Positions 50,211-59,213 are shown, counted from the first letter of the stretch. The stretch: 64,000 nucleotides of DNA from Cereibacter_A azotoformans (GCF_003050905.1 NZ_QAOT01000001.1), one strand, 5' to 3'. Numbers and translations: made by a program. Notes: generated by a model from the letters alone, not told the origin.

Positions 50211-51280
50211 ATGTCCTCCTCGGTGATGATGTGGGTGCCCCGGTAGAGGCGGGAGCCCGTATATTGCCGGATGCCGAAGCGCGCCAGCACCCCGATCGCC
50301 GCCGCCACCGGAACGGCGACCAGCATCCCCACGAAGCCGAAGATCGACCCGAAGGCCGAGAGCGCGAAGAGCAGCCACAGCGGATGCAGCCCCACCGAGC
50401 CGCCGACGAGGCGGGGGGTGATCACGTTGCCTTCGAGGAACTGCCCCAGCGCGAAGATGCCCGCCACCAGCCCGATGGAGAGCCAGTCACCCCAGAACTG
50501 GAAGAGCGCGAGGCCGATGGCCAGCGCGCCCCCGATCAGGGCGCCGACATAGGGAATGAAGGTGATCGCGCCGGCGATCGCCCCCACCACAAGCCCGAAC
50601 TGAAGCCCCACCGCGGCCAGCGCCACCGCGTAGAAGGTGCCCAGCACGAGGCAGACCGAGATCTGCCCCCGCACGAATCCTGCCAGCACCTCGTCGATCT
50701 CGCTGGCGAGGCGGCGCAGGGTGGGGGCATGGTCGCGGGGCAGCCAGCTGTCGATCTTGGCCACCATCGGGTCCCAGTCGAGCAGCAGGTAGAAGCTCAC
50801 GACCGGGACGACGACCACGAAGATCAGCGCGTTGATCACGCCATAGGCCGAGATCAGCACCGTGTTGGCCAACTCGCCGCCGCGCTGCTTGATCGTGTCG
50901 CCGATCGACAGCAGCGTCTGGCGCATCGTGCTCGTCTCGTCCGAGAGCTGCGGGAAATGCTCGAGCAGGAAGGTGTGAAGCTGGCGGAAGATCGTGGGCG
51001 CCGCGTCGATGAGCGCGGTCAACTGGCTGGCCAGGGTCGGGATGACGGCCAGGACGAGCAGCACCACCACGAGCAGCATGCCGACCGAGATGAGCGAGGT
51101 GGCGGCCACCCGGCTCAGGCCCGCCCGCTCGAGCCGGTCGGCCACCGGATCGAGAAAGTAGGCGATGGCCCCGCCCACGATGAAGGGCAGGATCACGTCG
51201 CCGAGAAGCCACAGGACAAGCAGGAAGACGAGGGTGGAAAGGCCCCACCACTTGGCTTGGTCGCTGATCGGAAGAGCCAT
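50207..51280 (-). CDS. AI-2E/PerM-family permease
   Basis: This 357-residue protein has about seven hydrophobic segments in the AI-2E exporter/PerM topology: a first cluster of helices, a long soluble stretch (about residues 85-155), then SFYLLLDWDPMVAKID, VGAIAGAITFIPYVGALIGG and GNVITPRLVGGSVGLHPLWLLF, the family hallmark. Substrates are rarely known; some members are Na+/H+ antiporters. It leads the permease-hdaA-ppk-ppx block, an order seen in many alphaproteobacteria. Confidence 0.92.
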   Translation of the reverse strand: MALPISDQAKWWGLSTLVFLLVLWLLGDVILPFIVGGAIAYFLDPVADRLERAGLSRVAATSLISVGMLLVVVLLVLAVIPTLASQLTALIDAAPTIFRQLHTFLLEHFPQLSDETSTMRQTLLSIGDTIKQRGGELANTVLISAYGVINALIFVVVVPVVSFYLLLDWDPMVAKIDSWLPRDHAPTLRRLASEIDEVLAGFVRGQISVCLVLGTFYAVALAAVGLQFGLVVGAIAGAITFIPYVGALIGGALAIGLALFQFWGDWLSIGLVAGIFALGQFLEGNVITPRLVGGSVGLHPLWLLFALSAFGSIFGFVGMLVAVPVAAAIGVLARFGIRQYTGSRLYRGTHIITEEDM

Positions 51281-51512
51281 GCCTGAAACCTCGCTGATGT
51301 TCCGCAGAGATGGCTCATGGCCCCGATCCTTGCAAGGGAAAGGCAGGGCTTCGGTCGGGGCGCGAGGCGGGGAGCGGACGGTGCGGGCGGACCTTCCGGC
51401 CCGGCGGACCCCTCGGACATGGGCGGGATGCCGCGCGGGCGGCGCTTGCCTGCCCCCTCGGCCTCGCCTAAACCCCTTGCGGAACAATCCACCGAACAGA
51501 CACGGGGCCCCC

Positions 51513-52850
51513 ATGCGCCTGAGCCGCTATTTCCTGCCCGTCCTGAAGGAGAATCCCTCCGAGGCGCAGATCGTCAGCCACCGCTTCATGCTGCGCGCCG
51601 GCATGATCAAGCAGCAGGCGGCGGGGATCTATTCCTGGCTGCCGCTGGGCTTCAAGGTGCTCAAGCGCGTCGAGCAGATCGTGCATGAAGAGCAGATCCG
51701 CGCCGGCCACATCCCGCTTCTGATGCCGACGCTGCAGCCGGCCGACCTCTGGCGCGAGAGCGGGCGCTATGACGATTACGGCGAGGAGATGCTGCGCATC
51801 ACCGACCGCCACAAGCGCGACATGCTCTACGGACCGACGAACGAGGAGATGATCACCGACATCTTCCGGTCGCATGTCAACAGCTACAAGGACCTGCCGC
51901 TGACGCTGTATCACGTCCAGTGGAAGTTCCGCGACGAGATCCGCCCGCGCTTCGGCGTGATGCGGGGGCGCGAGTTCCTGATGAAGGACGGCTACAACTT
52001 CGACCTCGACTTCGACAGCGCGATCCACGCCTACAACCGCCACATGGTCAGCTACCTGCGCACCTACGAGCGCATGGGCCTGCAGGCGATCCCGATGCGC
52101 GCGGCTTCCGGCCCGATCGGCGGCGACAACACGCACGAGTTCCTCGTGCTCGCCTCCACAGGCGAGTCGGAGGTGTTCTATGACGCGGCCATCACCGACC
52201 TGAAGTTCGGCGACCGCGTGGTGGACTATGACAGCCGCGAGGAATGCGAGGCCATCGTCAAGGAGTGGACGACCCCCTACGCCCGCACCGACGAGACGCA
52301 TGACGAGGCGATCTTCAACGCCATCCCCGAAGAGCGCCGCCGCACCTCGAGGGGGATCGAGGTCGGCCAGATCTTCTACTTCGGCACCAAATATTCCGAA
52401 CCGATGGGTGCGACGGTGGTGACGGCCGACGGTGCCCGTGTGCCGGTCCACATGGGCTCGCACGGGATCGGCGTCTCGCGGCTTCTGGGCGCGATCATCG
52501 AGGCCAGCCACGACGACAAGGGCATCATCTGGCCGGAAGGCGTCACGCCCTTCCATGTCGGCATCGTGAACCTCAAGCAGGGCGACAGCTCGACCGATCT
52601 GGCCTGCGAGGCGCTCTATCGCGACCTCTCGGCCAAGGGACTCGAGCCGCTCTACGACGACCGCGACGAGCGGGCGGGGGCGAAATTCGCCACGATGGAC
52701 CTGATCGGCCTGCCGTGGCGGCTCACCGTCGGCCCGCGCGGCATCGCGGCCGGCAAGGTGGAACTGACCAACCGCCGCACCGGCGAGAGCGAGGAGATGT
52801 CCTCGGGCGCCGCGGTGGACCGGCTGGCGCAGATCTACGCCGGGATCTGA
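51513..52850 (+). CDS. proS: Prolyl-tRNA synthetase (short alphaproteobacterial type)
   Basis: This class II synthetase has 445 residues, over 100 fewer than E. coli ProRS, because the editing (INS) domain between motifs 2 and 3 is missing, as is normal in alphaproteobacteria and mitochondria. Motif 2 (FRDEIRPRFGVMRGREFLMKD), the THEFLVLA segment, motif 3 (MGSHGIGVSRLLGAI) and a C-terminal anticodon-binding domain (residues 345-440) are visible. Ala-tRNA-Pro would need a free-standing editor. Repeat copy D follows the stop codon. Confidence 0.95.
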   Translation: MRLSRYFLPVLKENPSEAQIVSHRFMLRAGMIKQQAAGIYSWLPLGFKVLKRVEQIVHEEQIRAGHIPLLMPTLQPADLWRESGRYDDYGEEMLRITDRHKRDMLYGPTNEEMITDIFRSHVNSYKDLPLTLYHVQWKFRDEIRPRFGVMRGREFLMKDGYNFDLDFDSAIHAYNRHMVSYLRTYERMGLQAIPMRAASGPIGGDNTHEFLVLASTGESEVFYDAAITDLKFGDRVVDYDSREECEAIVKEWTTPYARTDETHDEAIFNAIPEERRRTSRGIEVGQIFYFGTKYSEPMGATVVTADGARVPVHMGSHGIGVSRLLGAIIEASHDDKGIIWPEGVTPFHVGIVNLKQGDSSTDLACEALYRDLSAKGLEPLYDDRDERAGAKFATMDLIGLPWRLTVGPRGIAAGKVELTNRRTGESEEMSSGAAVDRLAQIYAGI

Positions 52851-52863
52851 GGGCGCTTGGGAA

Positions 52864-52921
52864 CCGCCGGGGGGCTGTCTGCCCCCCGGACCCCCCGAGG
52901 ATATTTGAGCCAGAATGAAAG
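52864..52921 (+). repeat. Dispersed intergenic repeat, copy D
   Basis: A full copy: a 9-bp hairpin CCGGGGGGC (52867-52875), loop TGTCT, GCCCCCCGG (52881-52889), then ACCCCCCGAGGATATTT and GAGCCAGAATGAAAG. It begins 14 bp after the proS stop codon and ends about 60 bp before the lolC-type gene, where the hairpin could be a terminator. Confidence 0.88.
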
Positions 52922-52983
52922 CAGGTGGGGCGGGCGGCTGCGGCGTGGCCGGGCCCTGCGGCGGACGTGAAAGGATGGACGGG

Positions 52984-54270
52984 ATGGCTGGCCGGACGCG
53001 GCCCTTTGCGGCCTTCGAATGGATGATCGCCTGGCGCTACCTGCGCGCGCGTCGCGCCGAGGGCGGGGTCTCGGTCATGACCTGGATCAGCCTCGTGGGC
53101 ATCACGCTTGCGGTCTTCGCGCTGATCGCCACGCTCTCGGTGCGGGCGGGCTTTCGGGCCGAGTTCGTGGACACGATCCTCGGGGCCAACGCCCATGTCA
53201 CCGTCTATTCGGCGGGGCAGGTCAGCGAGACGGGGCAGCTGATCCGCGGCTTTGACGACTTCGATCCGGTGGCCGAGCGGCTGCGCACGGTGCCCGGAGT
53301 GGTGCGCGCGGCACCGGTGGTGAAGGGGCAGGTGATGGCCACCGCCAGCGGCCGGTCGAGCGGCGTCGAGGTCTTCGGGATGCGGCAGGCCGATCTGGCG
53401 ACCATACCGCGGATCGGGCATGGCTCGGGTCATGTCGGCGACGTCGGGCGCTTCGACGAGGGCATCGCCATCGGCTCGGGCGTGGCGCAGGAGCTGGGCG
53501 TGACGGTCGGCGACCGGATCCGGCTGATCTCGCCCGACGGGGTGAAGACCGCCTTCGGCACCTCGCCGCGGGTCTCGGCCTATGAGGTCGTCTATGTCTT
53601 CACCGCCGGGCGCTACGACATCGACCGGACGCGGATCTACATGCCGCTGGCCGAGGCGCAGAGCTACTTCAACCGCGAGGGCCGCGCCGACGAGATCGAG
53701 GTGATGGTCTCGGACCCCGAGGCGGTCGATGCGATGGGGGCCGCGCTGATGCAGGCGGCGGGCGAGGGCTCGATGCTCTGGACATGGCGCGATTCGGCCG
53801 GGGCGTTCCTGCGGGCGCTGACCATCGAGGACAATGTGATGTTCGTGATCCTGTCGATTCTCGTGCTGATCGCCTCGATGAACATCGTCTCGGGGCTGAT
53901 CATGCTGGTGAAGAACAAGGGCCGCGACATCGGCATCCTTCGCACCATGGGCCTGACCGAGGGCTCGATCCTGCGGGTCTTCTTCCTTTGCGGTGCCTCG
54001 ACGGGCCTGATCGGCACGGCCTTGGGCGTGGCGCTGGGCTGCCTCTTTGCCATCTACATCGACCCGATCTTCTCGCTGGTGAACTATGTCTCGGGCGGCG
54101 GGGTCTGGGATCCGTCGATCCGCGGCATCTACGCCTTGCCGGCACGGCTTCAGTGGCAGGATGTGCTGTCGGCGGTGTCGCTGTCGCTCGCGCTGTCGTT
54201 CTTCGTCACGCTGATCCCCGCGCGGCGGGCGGCCCGCATGAACCCGGTCGAGGCGCTGCGCTATGAGTGA
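52984..54270 (+). CDS. Lipoprotein-releasing ABC transporter permease (LolC/LolE)
   Basis: This 428-residue inner-membrane protein has one N-terminal helix (about residues 30-52), a large periplasmic MacB-like domain, then three C-terminal helices with the FtsX/LolE fold (MLVKNKGRDIGILRTMGLTEGSILRVFFLCG). AFEWMIAWRYLRARRAEGGVSV is the diagnostic start. With LolD it extracts lipoproteins from the inner membrane and hands them to LolA. A single LolC/E-type subunit (LolF-like use) is usual in alphaproteobacteria. I choose the ATG at 52984 because AAAGGA is 8 nt upstream; an ATG at 52975 is possible. Confidence 0.93.
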   Translation: MAGRTRPFAAFEWMIAWRYLRARRAEGGVSVMTWISLVGITLAVFALIATLSVRAGFRAEFVDTILGANAHVTVYSAGQVSETGQLIRGFDDFDPVAERLRTVPGVVRAAPVVKGQVMATASGRSSGVEVFGMRQADLATIPRIGHGSGHVGDVGRFDEGIAIGSGVAQELGVTVGDRIRLISPDGVKTAFGTSPRVSAYEVVYVFTAGRYDIDRTRIYMPLAEAQSYFNREGRADEIEVMVSDPEAVDAMGAALMQAAGEGSMLWTWRDSAGAFLRALTIEDNVMFVILSILVLIASMNIVSGLIMLVKNKGRDIGILRTMGLTEGSILRVFFLCGASTGLIGTALGVALGCLFAIYIDPIFSLVNYVSGGGVWDPSIRGIYALPARLQWQDVLSAVSLSLALSFFVTLIPARRAARMNPVEALRYE

Positions 54271-54937
54271 GATGCTGGTTCTCGACGGGCTGACCAAGGC
54301 CTACAACCGCGGCAAGCCCGGCGAGGTGACGGTGTTGCGCGGCGCCACGCTCTCGGTCGGGACCGGCGAGGTGGTGGCGCTGGTCGCGCCCTCGGGGGCG
54401 GGGAAATCCACGCTTCTGCACATCGCGGGGCTTCTGGACACGCCCGACGAGGGCCGCGTCGCCATCGGCGGCATGGCGATGGAGGGCTTGCGCGACCGGG
54501 CGCGAACCGAGGCGCGGCGGCGCGAGGTGGGCTTCATCTACCAGTTCCACCACCTGCTGCCCGAATTCACCGCGCTCGAGAACGTGGTGCTGCCGCAGCT
54601 GGCCAATGGCGTCGCGCGCCGCGAGGCCGAGGCGCGGGCCCGCGACCTCTTGGGCCGCGTCGGCGTCGGCCCGCGCGAGGGGCACCGGCCCGCGGCGCTT
54701 TCGGGCGGTGAGCAGCAGCGCGTGGCCTTCTGCCGGGCGCTGGCCAATGCCCCGCGGCTTCTTCTGGCCGACGAACCCACCGGGAACCTCGATCCCGGCA
54801 CCTCGGATCAGGTCTTCGGCGTGCTGATGGATCTGGTGCGGGGCACCGGCCTTTCGGCGCTGATCGCGACGCACAACCTCGAGCTTGCGGCGCGGATGGA
54901 CCGGGTGGTGCGGCTCGACGCGGGGCGCGTCGTCTGA
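54263..54937 (+). CDS. lolD: Lipoprotein-releasing system ATPase LolD
   Basis: This 224-residue ABC ATPase has Walker A VAPSGAGKSTLLHIAGLLD (residues 43 on), the Q-loop GFIYQFHHLLPEFTALENV typical of LolD/MacB, the signature ALSGGEQQRVAFCRAL, Walker B LLLADEPTGNLD and the H-loop ATHNLELA. The 8-bp overlap with the permease gene shows they form one complex. Confidence 0.96.
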   Translation: MSEMLVLDGLTKAYNRGKPGEVTVLRGATLSVGTGEVVALVAPSGAGKSTLLHIAGLLDTPDEGRVAIGGMAMEGLRDRARTEARRREVGFIYQFHHLLPEFTALENVVLPQLANGVARREAEARARDLLGRVGVGPREGHRPAALSGGEQQRVAFCRALANAPRLLLADEPTGNLDPGTSDQVFGVLMDLVRGTGLSALIATHNLELAARMDRVVRLDAGRVV

Positions 54938-54947
54938 TCTGCGTCAA
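54934..54947 (+). promoter_or_regulatory. Degenerate FNR-like box upstream of the cytochrome c gene
   Basis: CTGATCTGCGTCAA matches TTGAT-N4-ATCAA at 8 of 10 specified bases. It overlaps the lolD stop codon, and its centre lies about 55 bp before the ATG of the lipoprotein cytochrome. That is a plausible position for FnrL activation, but with two mismatches it may be chance. Confidence 0.35.
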
Positions 54948-54995
54948 GGCTCGTCCCCGGCGGGAATGGTGATCTGGACCCAAAGGGAGGATGCC

Positions 54996-55385
54996 ATGAA
55001 ACCAGCCTTGATCGCGCTCTTTGCCCTGCCGCTTGCGGCCTGCGTGGCGCAGCCCGACGTGCCGACGGGGCGCGCGGATTTTGAGGCGCTCTGCGCCGGG
55101 TGCCACGGCGCCACCGGGCGCGGCGACGGCGACATGGCGGCGCTGCTCGACCAGAAGCCCACCGATCTGACGACGCTCGCGGCGCGGAACGGCGGCAACT
55201 TCCCCGGCACCCGCGTCATGGCCCAGATCTGGGGCTATGCGAAGACCGGCGACCGGGTGATGCCCGAGTTCGGCCCGCTTCTCGACAGCGAGATGGTGCC
55301 CTTCGACGGTGGCGACGGGATCCTGACCCCGACGCCGATCCGCCTCGTCCAGCTTGAGCAACATCTGCGCACCCTGCAGCGCTAG
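54996..55385 (+). CDS. Lipoprotein monoheme cytochrome c
   Basis: This 129-residue protein has a lipobox (LPLAAC, lipidated Cys16) and a single c-heme motif CAGCH (Cys33, Cys36, His37). The axial Met is probably in GDRVMPEFGP. It is therefore likely anchored to a periplasm-facing membrane leaflet and acts as a small electron carrier. It lies just after lolCD, the lipoprotein sorting machinery, but is unlikely to be part of it. AAAGGGAGGATGCC precedes the ATG. Confidence 0.9.
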   Translation: MKPALIALFALPLAACVAQPDVPTGRADFEALCAGCHGATGRGDGDMAALLDQKPTDLTTLAARNGGNFPGTRVMAQIWGYAKTGDRVMPEFGPLLDSEMVPFDGGDGILTPTPIRLVQLEQHLRTLQR

Positions 55386-55447
55386 AGCTTCCGTTCCGGC
55401 CGGTCTGGCCCTATGGTCCGCCTCCCGAATTTCTGGAGCCGGACCCC

Positions 55448-57766
55448 ATGAGCACCGACGCCATCCGCCGCATTCCCAAGCTGATCGCCGCCGAGATCGC
55501 GGCCCGACCCGAGCAGGTCTCGGCGGCCATCGAGCTTCTCGACGGCGGCGCGACCGTTCCCTTCGTCGCCCGCTACCGCAAGGAGGTTACGGGCGGCCTC
55601 GACGACACGCAGCTGCGCACGCTGTCCGAGCGGCTGGCCTATCTGCGCGAGCTTGAGGCGCGGCGCGAGACGATCCTGTCCTCGATCCGCGAGCAGGGCA
55701 AGCTGACGGCCGAGCTGGAACAGGCCGTGGGCAAGGCCACGACCAAGTCCGAGCTGGAAGACATCTACCTGCCCTACAAGCCCAAGCGCCGGACCAAGGC
55801 GATGATCGCGCGCGAAAACGGCCTCGGGCCGCTGGCCGAGGCGATCCTTGCCGACCGTGCGGCGGTGCCGGCCGATCTGGCGAAGGCCTTTGTCACCGAG
55901 GCGGTGCCGGACGTGAAGGCGGCGCTGGAGGGGGCGCGCGACATCCTGGCCGAGGGATTGTCCGAAAACGCGGACCTTCTGGGGCGGCTGCGCGCCCACA
56001 TGAAACAGGTCGGCCGCGTCTCGGCCAAGGTGGTCGAGGGCAAGGAGGCCGAGGGCGCCAAGTTTTCGGACTATTTCGCCCATTCCGAGGCCTGGGCCAC
56101 CGCTGCGGGCCACCGGGTGCTGGCCATGCTGCGTGGGCGGAACGAGGGCGTGCTGGTGCTCGAACTCGAGGTCGATGCCGACGCGGCCCGCGGCGAAAGC
56201 CCGGCCGAGCGGATGGCCGGCATGGCGCTTCAGGCGGCGGGCAAGGGGCCGGGCGATCAGTGGCTGCGCGAGGCGGCGTCCTGGGCGTGGCGGGTGAAGC
56301 TGAAGACCTCGCTGACGCTGGATCTCATGGCGGAGTTGCGCGAGCGGGCCGAGGCCGAGGCGATCGGCGTCTTTGCCCGCAACCTCAAGGACCTGCTGCT
56401 GGCTGCGCCGGCGGGGGGCAAGGTCACGATGGGGATCGACCCGGGCATCCGCACCGGCTGCAAGGTTGCGGTGGTGGATGCGACGGGCAAGCTGCTCGCC
56501 ACCTCGACCATCTATCCGTTCCAGCCGAAGAACGACCTGCGGGGCTCGCAGGTGGAGCTTCTGAAGCTGATCCGCGCGCATGGGGTGACGCTGATCGCCA
56601 TCGGCAACGGAACGGCCAGCCGCGAGAGTGAGAAGATGGTGGCCGACCTGCTGGCCGCCATGCCCGCCGAGATGCCGAAGCCCGTGAAGGTGATCGTCAG
56701 CGAGGCCGGCGCCTCGGTCTATTCCGCGAGCGCGCTGGCGGCGGCCGAGTTCCCGGATCTCGACGTGTCCCTGCGCGGCGCGGTCTCGATCGCGCGGCGG
56801 CTGCAGGATCCGCTGGCGGAACTGGTGAAGATCGAGCCGAAATCCATCGGCGTGGGCCAGTATCAGCATGATGTGGACCAGCATCGGCTGGGACGCTCGC
56901 TGGAAGCGGTGGTCGAGGATGCGGTGAACGCGGTGGGGGTGGATCTGAACACCGCCTCGGCGCCGCTTCTGGCGCGCGTCTCGGGCGTGGGGCCGGGGCT
57001 GGCCGAGGCGATCGTGCAGCACCGCAACACGAACGGCCCCTTTGCGAAGCGCCGCGACCTGCTGAAGGTCGCGCGCCTCGGCCCCCGCGCCTTCGAGCAG
57101 GCGGCGGGCTTCCTGCGCATCCCGAACGGGACCGAGCCGCTCGATGCCTCGAGCGTCCACCCCGAGGCCTATGACGTGGCGCGCAAGATCGTGGCCGCCT
57201 GCGGGCGCGACCTGCGCAGCCTGATGGCCGAGCCGCAGCGGCTGCGCGCGCTCGATCCGCAGGACTTCACCGACGACCGCTTCGGCCTGCCGACCGTCCG
57301 CGACATCCTTGCGGAACTGGAAAAGCCCGGCCGCGACCCGCGCCCGACCTTCAAGACCGCGACCTTCACCGAAGGGGTCGAGGAGATTTCGGACCTCAAG
57401 GTGGGGATGCTGCTGGAAGGGACGGTGACGAACGTCGCGGCCTTCGGCGCCTTCGTCGATGTGGGCGTGCATCAGGACGGGCTGGTGCATGTCAGCCAGC
57501 TCGCCGACCGTTTCGTGAAGGATCCGCACGAGGTGGTGAAGGCCGGCGACGTGGTGAAGGTCCGCGTGGTCGAGGTGGACGTGGCGCGCAAGCGCATCGG
57601 GCTCACCATGCGCAAGGACAGCGCCGATGCCCGCGCGCAGGCGTCGGAGCGAAAGTCCGAGCCGCCGCGCAAGGGCGGCAAGCCGCTGCCCCGGCAGGCC
57701 GCTCCGCGCGAGAGTGGCGCGAGCAATCCCTTTGCCGATGCGCTGAAGGGATTCAGGCGGGACTGA
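55448..57766 (+). CDS. tex: Tex-family RNA-binding transcription accessory protein
   Basis: This 772-residue protein has the Tex order: N-terminal HTH-like helices (EIAARPEQVSAAIELL, VPFVARYRKEVTGGLDD), a YqgF/RNase-H-like domain (GIDPGIRTGCKVAVVD, near residue 330), two HhH motifs (LNTASAPLLARVSGVGPGLA near 505), and a C-terminal S1 domain (residues 645-720, VGMLLEGTVTNVAAFGAFVDVG). Tex is related to eukaryotic Spt6 and binds RNA; it affects toxin and stress gene expression in several species. Two tandem hairpins end the gene. Confidence 0.97.
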   Translation: MSTDAIRRIPKLIAAEIAARPEQVSAAIELLDGGATVPFVARYRKEVTGGLDDTQLRTLSERLAYLRELEARRETILSSIREQGKLTAELEQAVGKATTKSELEDIYLPYKPKRRTKAMIARENGLGPLAEAILADRAAVPADLAKAFVTEAVPDVKAALEGARDILAEGLSENADLLGRLRAHMKQVGRVSAKVVEGKEAEGAKFSDYFAHSEAWATAAGHRVLAMLRGRNEGVLVLELEVDADAARGESPAERMAGMALQAAGKGPGDQWLREAASWAWRVKLKTSLTLDLMAELRERAEAEAIGVFARNLKDLLLAAPAGGKVTMGIDPGIRTGCKVAVVDATGKLLATSTIYPFQPKNDLRGSQVELLKLIRAHGVTLIAIGNGTASRESEKMVADLLAAMPAEMPKPVKVIVSEAGASVYSASALAAAEFPDLDVSLRGAVSIARRLQDPLAELVKIEPKSIGVGQYQHDVDQHRLGRSLEAVVEDAVNAVGVDLNTASAPLLARVSGVGPGLAEAIVQHRNTNGPFAKRRDLLKVARLGPRAFEQAAGFLRIPNGTEPLDASSVHPEAYDVARKIVAACGRDLRSLMAEPQRLRALDPQDFTDDRFGLPTVRDILAELEKPGRDPRPTFKTATFTEGVEEISDLKVGMLLEGTVTNVAAFGAFVDVGVHQDGLVHVSQLADRFVKDPHEVVKAGDVVKVRVVEVDVARKRIGLTMRKDSADARAQASERKSEPPRKGGKPLPRQAAPRESGASNPFADALKGFRRD

Positions 57767-57782
57767 AGGCGCCATCCGGGAG

Positions 57783-57811
57783 GGTGGCGGGGGCGGTCGG
57801 CCCCCGCCACC
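57783..57811 (+). terminator. First hairpin behind tex
   Basis: A perfect 12-bp stem (57783-57794 with 57800-57811) with a 5-nt loop lies 16 bp after the tex stop codon. It has no T-run but is followed by a second, classic terminator. Confidence 0.6.
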
Positions 57812-57831
57812 GACACAGCGACCGAAGCGCC

Positions 57832-57860
57832 GGCGCGGGGGATTTCCGCGCCCGTTTTTT
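57832..57860 (+). terminator. Intrinsic terminator with T6 tract behind tex
   Basis: A 7-bp stem GGCGCGG (57832-57838) and CCGCGCC (57846-57852), followed by CG and TTTTTT (57855-57860), is the best Rho-independent terminator in the window. Confidence 0.8.
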
Positions 57861-57873
57861 CTGCTCCCTTGCT

Positions 57874-57897
57874 AACTGGCATACTTGCATATTAGTT
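57874..57897 (+). promoter_or_regulatory. Imperfect palindrome upstream of uxuA (possible GntR-type operator)
   Basis: AACT and AGTT flank a 24-bp imperfect palindrome with 14 of 24 symmetric positions, 25 bp before the uxuA ATG, in an A/T-rich pocket. It resembles operators of FCD-type GntR regulators (UxuR/ExuR-like), which control uronate genes. No such regulator is nearby. Confidence 0.35.
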
Positions 57898-57922
57898 TGC
57901 GAGCGCACAGCGGGAGGATGAG

Positions 57923-59137
57923 ATGCGGCAGACATGGCGGTGGTTCGGGCCGAAGGACCTCGTGTCGGTGGACGACATGCGGCAGGCGGGGGTGGAGGGC
58001 GTGGTCTCGGCGCTGCACCACATTCCCACCGGCGCGCTCTGGACGCCGGACGAGATCGCCCGGCGCCAGCGCCAGATCGGGGTGATGCGGGACGGCTCGG
58101 CCTCGGGGCTCAACTGGGAGGTGGTCGAGAGCCTGCCGGTGTCCGAGGACATCAAGAAGCAGAAGGGCGACTGGCGCGCGCATCTCGAGACCTGGAAGGA
58201 GTCGATGCGCAACCTCCGCGCGGCCGGGATCGAGGTGATCTGCTACAACTTCATGCCGGTTCTCGACTGGACGCGGACCGATCTCGCCTGGCGGCGGCCT
58301 TCGGGCGCGACCTGCATGCGGTTCGACCTGCCGGACTTCGCCGCCTTCGACATCCATATCCTGGAGCGGCCCGGCGCGGCCGAGGAATTCCCGGAATGGG
58401 TCGTGGCGGAAGCCGCGCTGCGCCTGGCCGGGATGGACGAGGATCGCAAGGCGGCGCTGGCGCGGAACGTGGTCTTCGGCCTGCCCGGCGCGGCCGAGCA
58501 GTTCACGCTGGAGGATGTGCGCCGCCATCTCGCCGAATATGCCGGGATGAGCGCCGGGACGCTGCGGCGGCATCTGATCGACTTCCTGTCGGAAGTGGCG
58601 CCCCTGGCCGAGGAGGTCGGCGTCCGGCTCTGCTGTCATCCCGACGATCCGCCCTTCCCGCTGCTGGGCCTGCCGCGCGTCATGTCCACCGAGGCCGATT
58701 ACGCCGAGGTGATGCAGGCGGTGGATCTCAAGGCCAACGGCATCACGCTCTGCACCGGCAGCCTCGGCGCGCGGCCCGACAACGACCTGCCGGGCATGAT
58801 GGAGCGGATGGGCGAGCGGGTGCATTTCCTCCACCTGCGCAACGTCACGCTGGAAGGGGATGATCTGCGCAACTCGTTCTTCGAGGACGGACATCTGGAC
58901 GGCGGCACGGACATGGTGGCGATGATCGCCGCGGTGCTGGCCGAGGAACGGCGGCGCGAGGCCGAGGGGCGGACGGACATCTCGATCCCGATGCGGCCCG
59001 ACCACGGGCAGGACATCCTTGACGATCTCGGCCGCAAGGGGCAGCCGGGTTATCCCGCGATCGGGCGGCTGAAGGGGCTGGCCGAGCTGCGCGGGATCAT
59101 GACCGCGCTGGATCACCCGCTGGTGCGCGGGGCCTGA
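57923..59137 (+). CDS. uxuA: Mannonate dehydratase
   Basis: UxuA dehydrates D-mannonate to 2-keto-3-deoxygluconate in glucuronate breakdown. The 404-residue protein has the diagnostic MRQTWRWFGPKDLVSVDDMRQAG start in pieces, EVICYNFMPVLDWTRTDL, CCHPDDPPFPLLGLPRVMST (metal-binding His/Cys region), GITLCTGSLGARPDND and IPMRPDHGQDILDD. GGGAGG precedes the ATG. It stands alone here, without uxaC, uxuB or a transporter, which is unusual for a catabolic gene. Confidence 0.95.
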   Translation: MRQTWRWFGPKDLVSVDDMRQAGVEGVVSALHHIPTGALWTPDEIARRQRQIGVMRDGSASGLNWEVVESLPVSEDIKKQKGDWRAHLETWKESMRNLRAAGIEVICYNFMPVLDWTRTDLAWRRPSGATCMRFDLPDFAAFDIHILERPGAAEEFPEWVVAEAALRLAGMDEDRKAALARNVVFGLPGAAEQFTLEDVRRHLAEYAGMSAGTLRRHLIDFLSEVAPLAEEVGVRLCCHPDDPPFPLLGLPRVMSTEADYAEVMQAVDLKANGITLCTGSLGARPDNDLPGMMERMGERVHFLHLRNVTLEGDDLRNSFFEDGHLDGGTDMVAMIAAVLAEERRREAEGRTDISIPMRPDHGQDILDDLGRKGQPGYPAIGRLKGLAELRGIMTALDHPLVRGA

Positions 59138-59158
59138 GACGGACCCGCCCGGGGCCGG

Positions 59159-59213
59159 CCGCCGGGGGCTGGCTGCCCCCGGACCCCCGCGGATATTTTT
59201 GCCAGAATGAAAG
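59159..59213 (+). repeat. Dispersed intergenic repeat, copy E
   Basis: A full copy: an 8-bp hairpin CCGGGGGC (59162-59169), loop TGGCT, GCCCCCGG (59175-59182), then ACCCCCGCGGATATTTT and TGCCAGAATGAAAGG. It lies between the convergent uxuA and parE stop codons. Confidence 0.88.
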
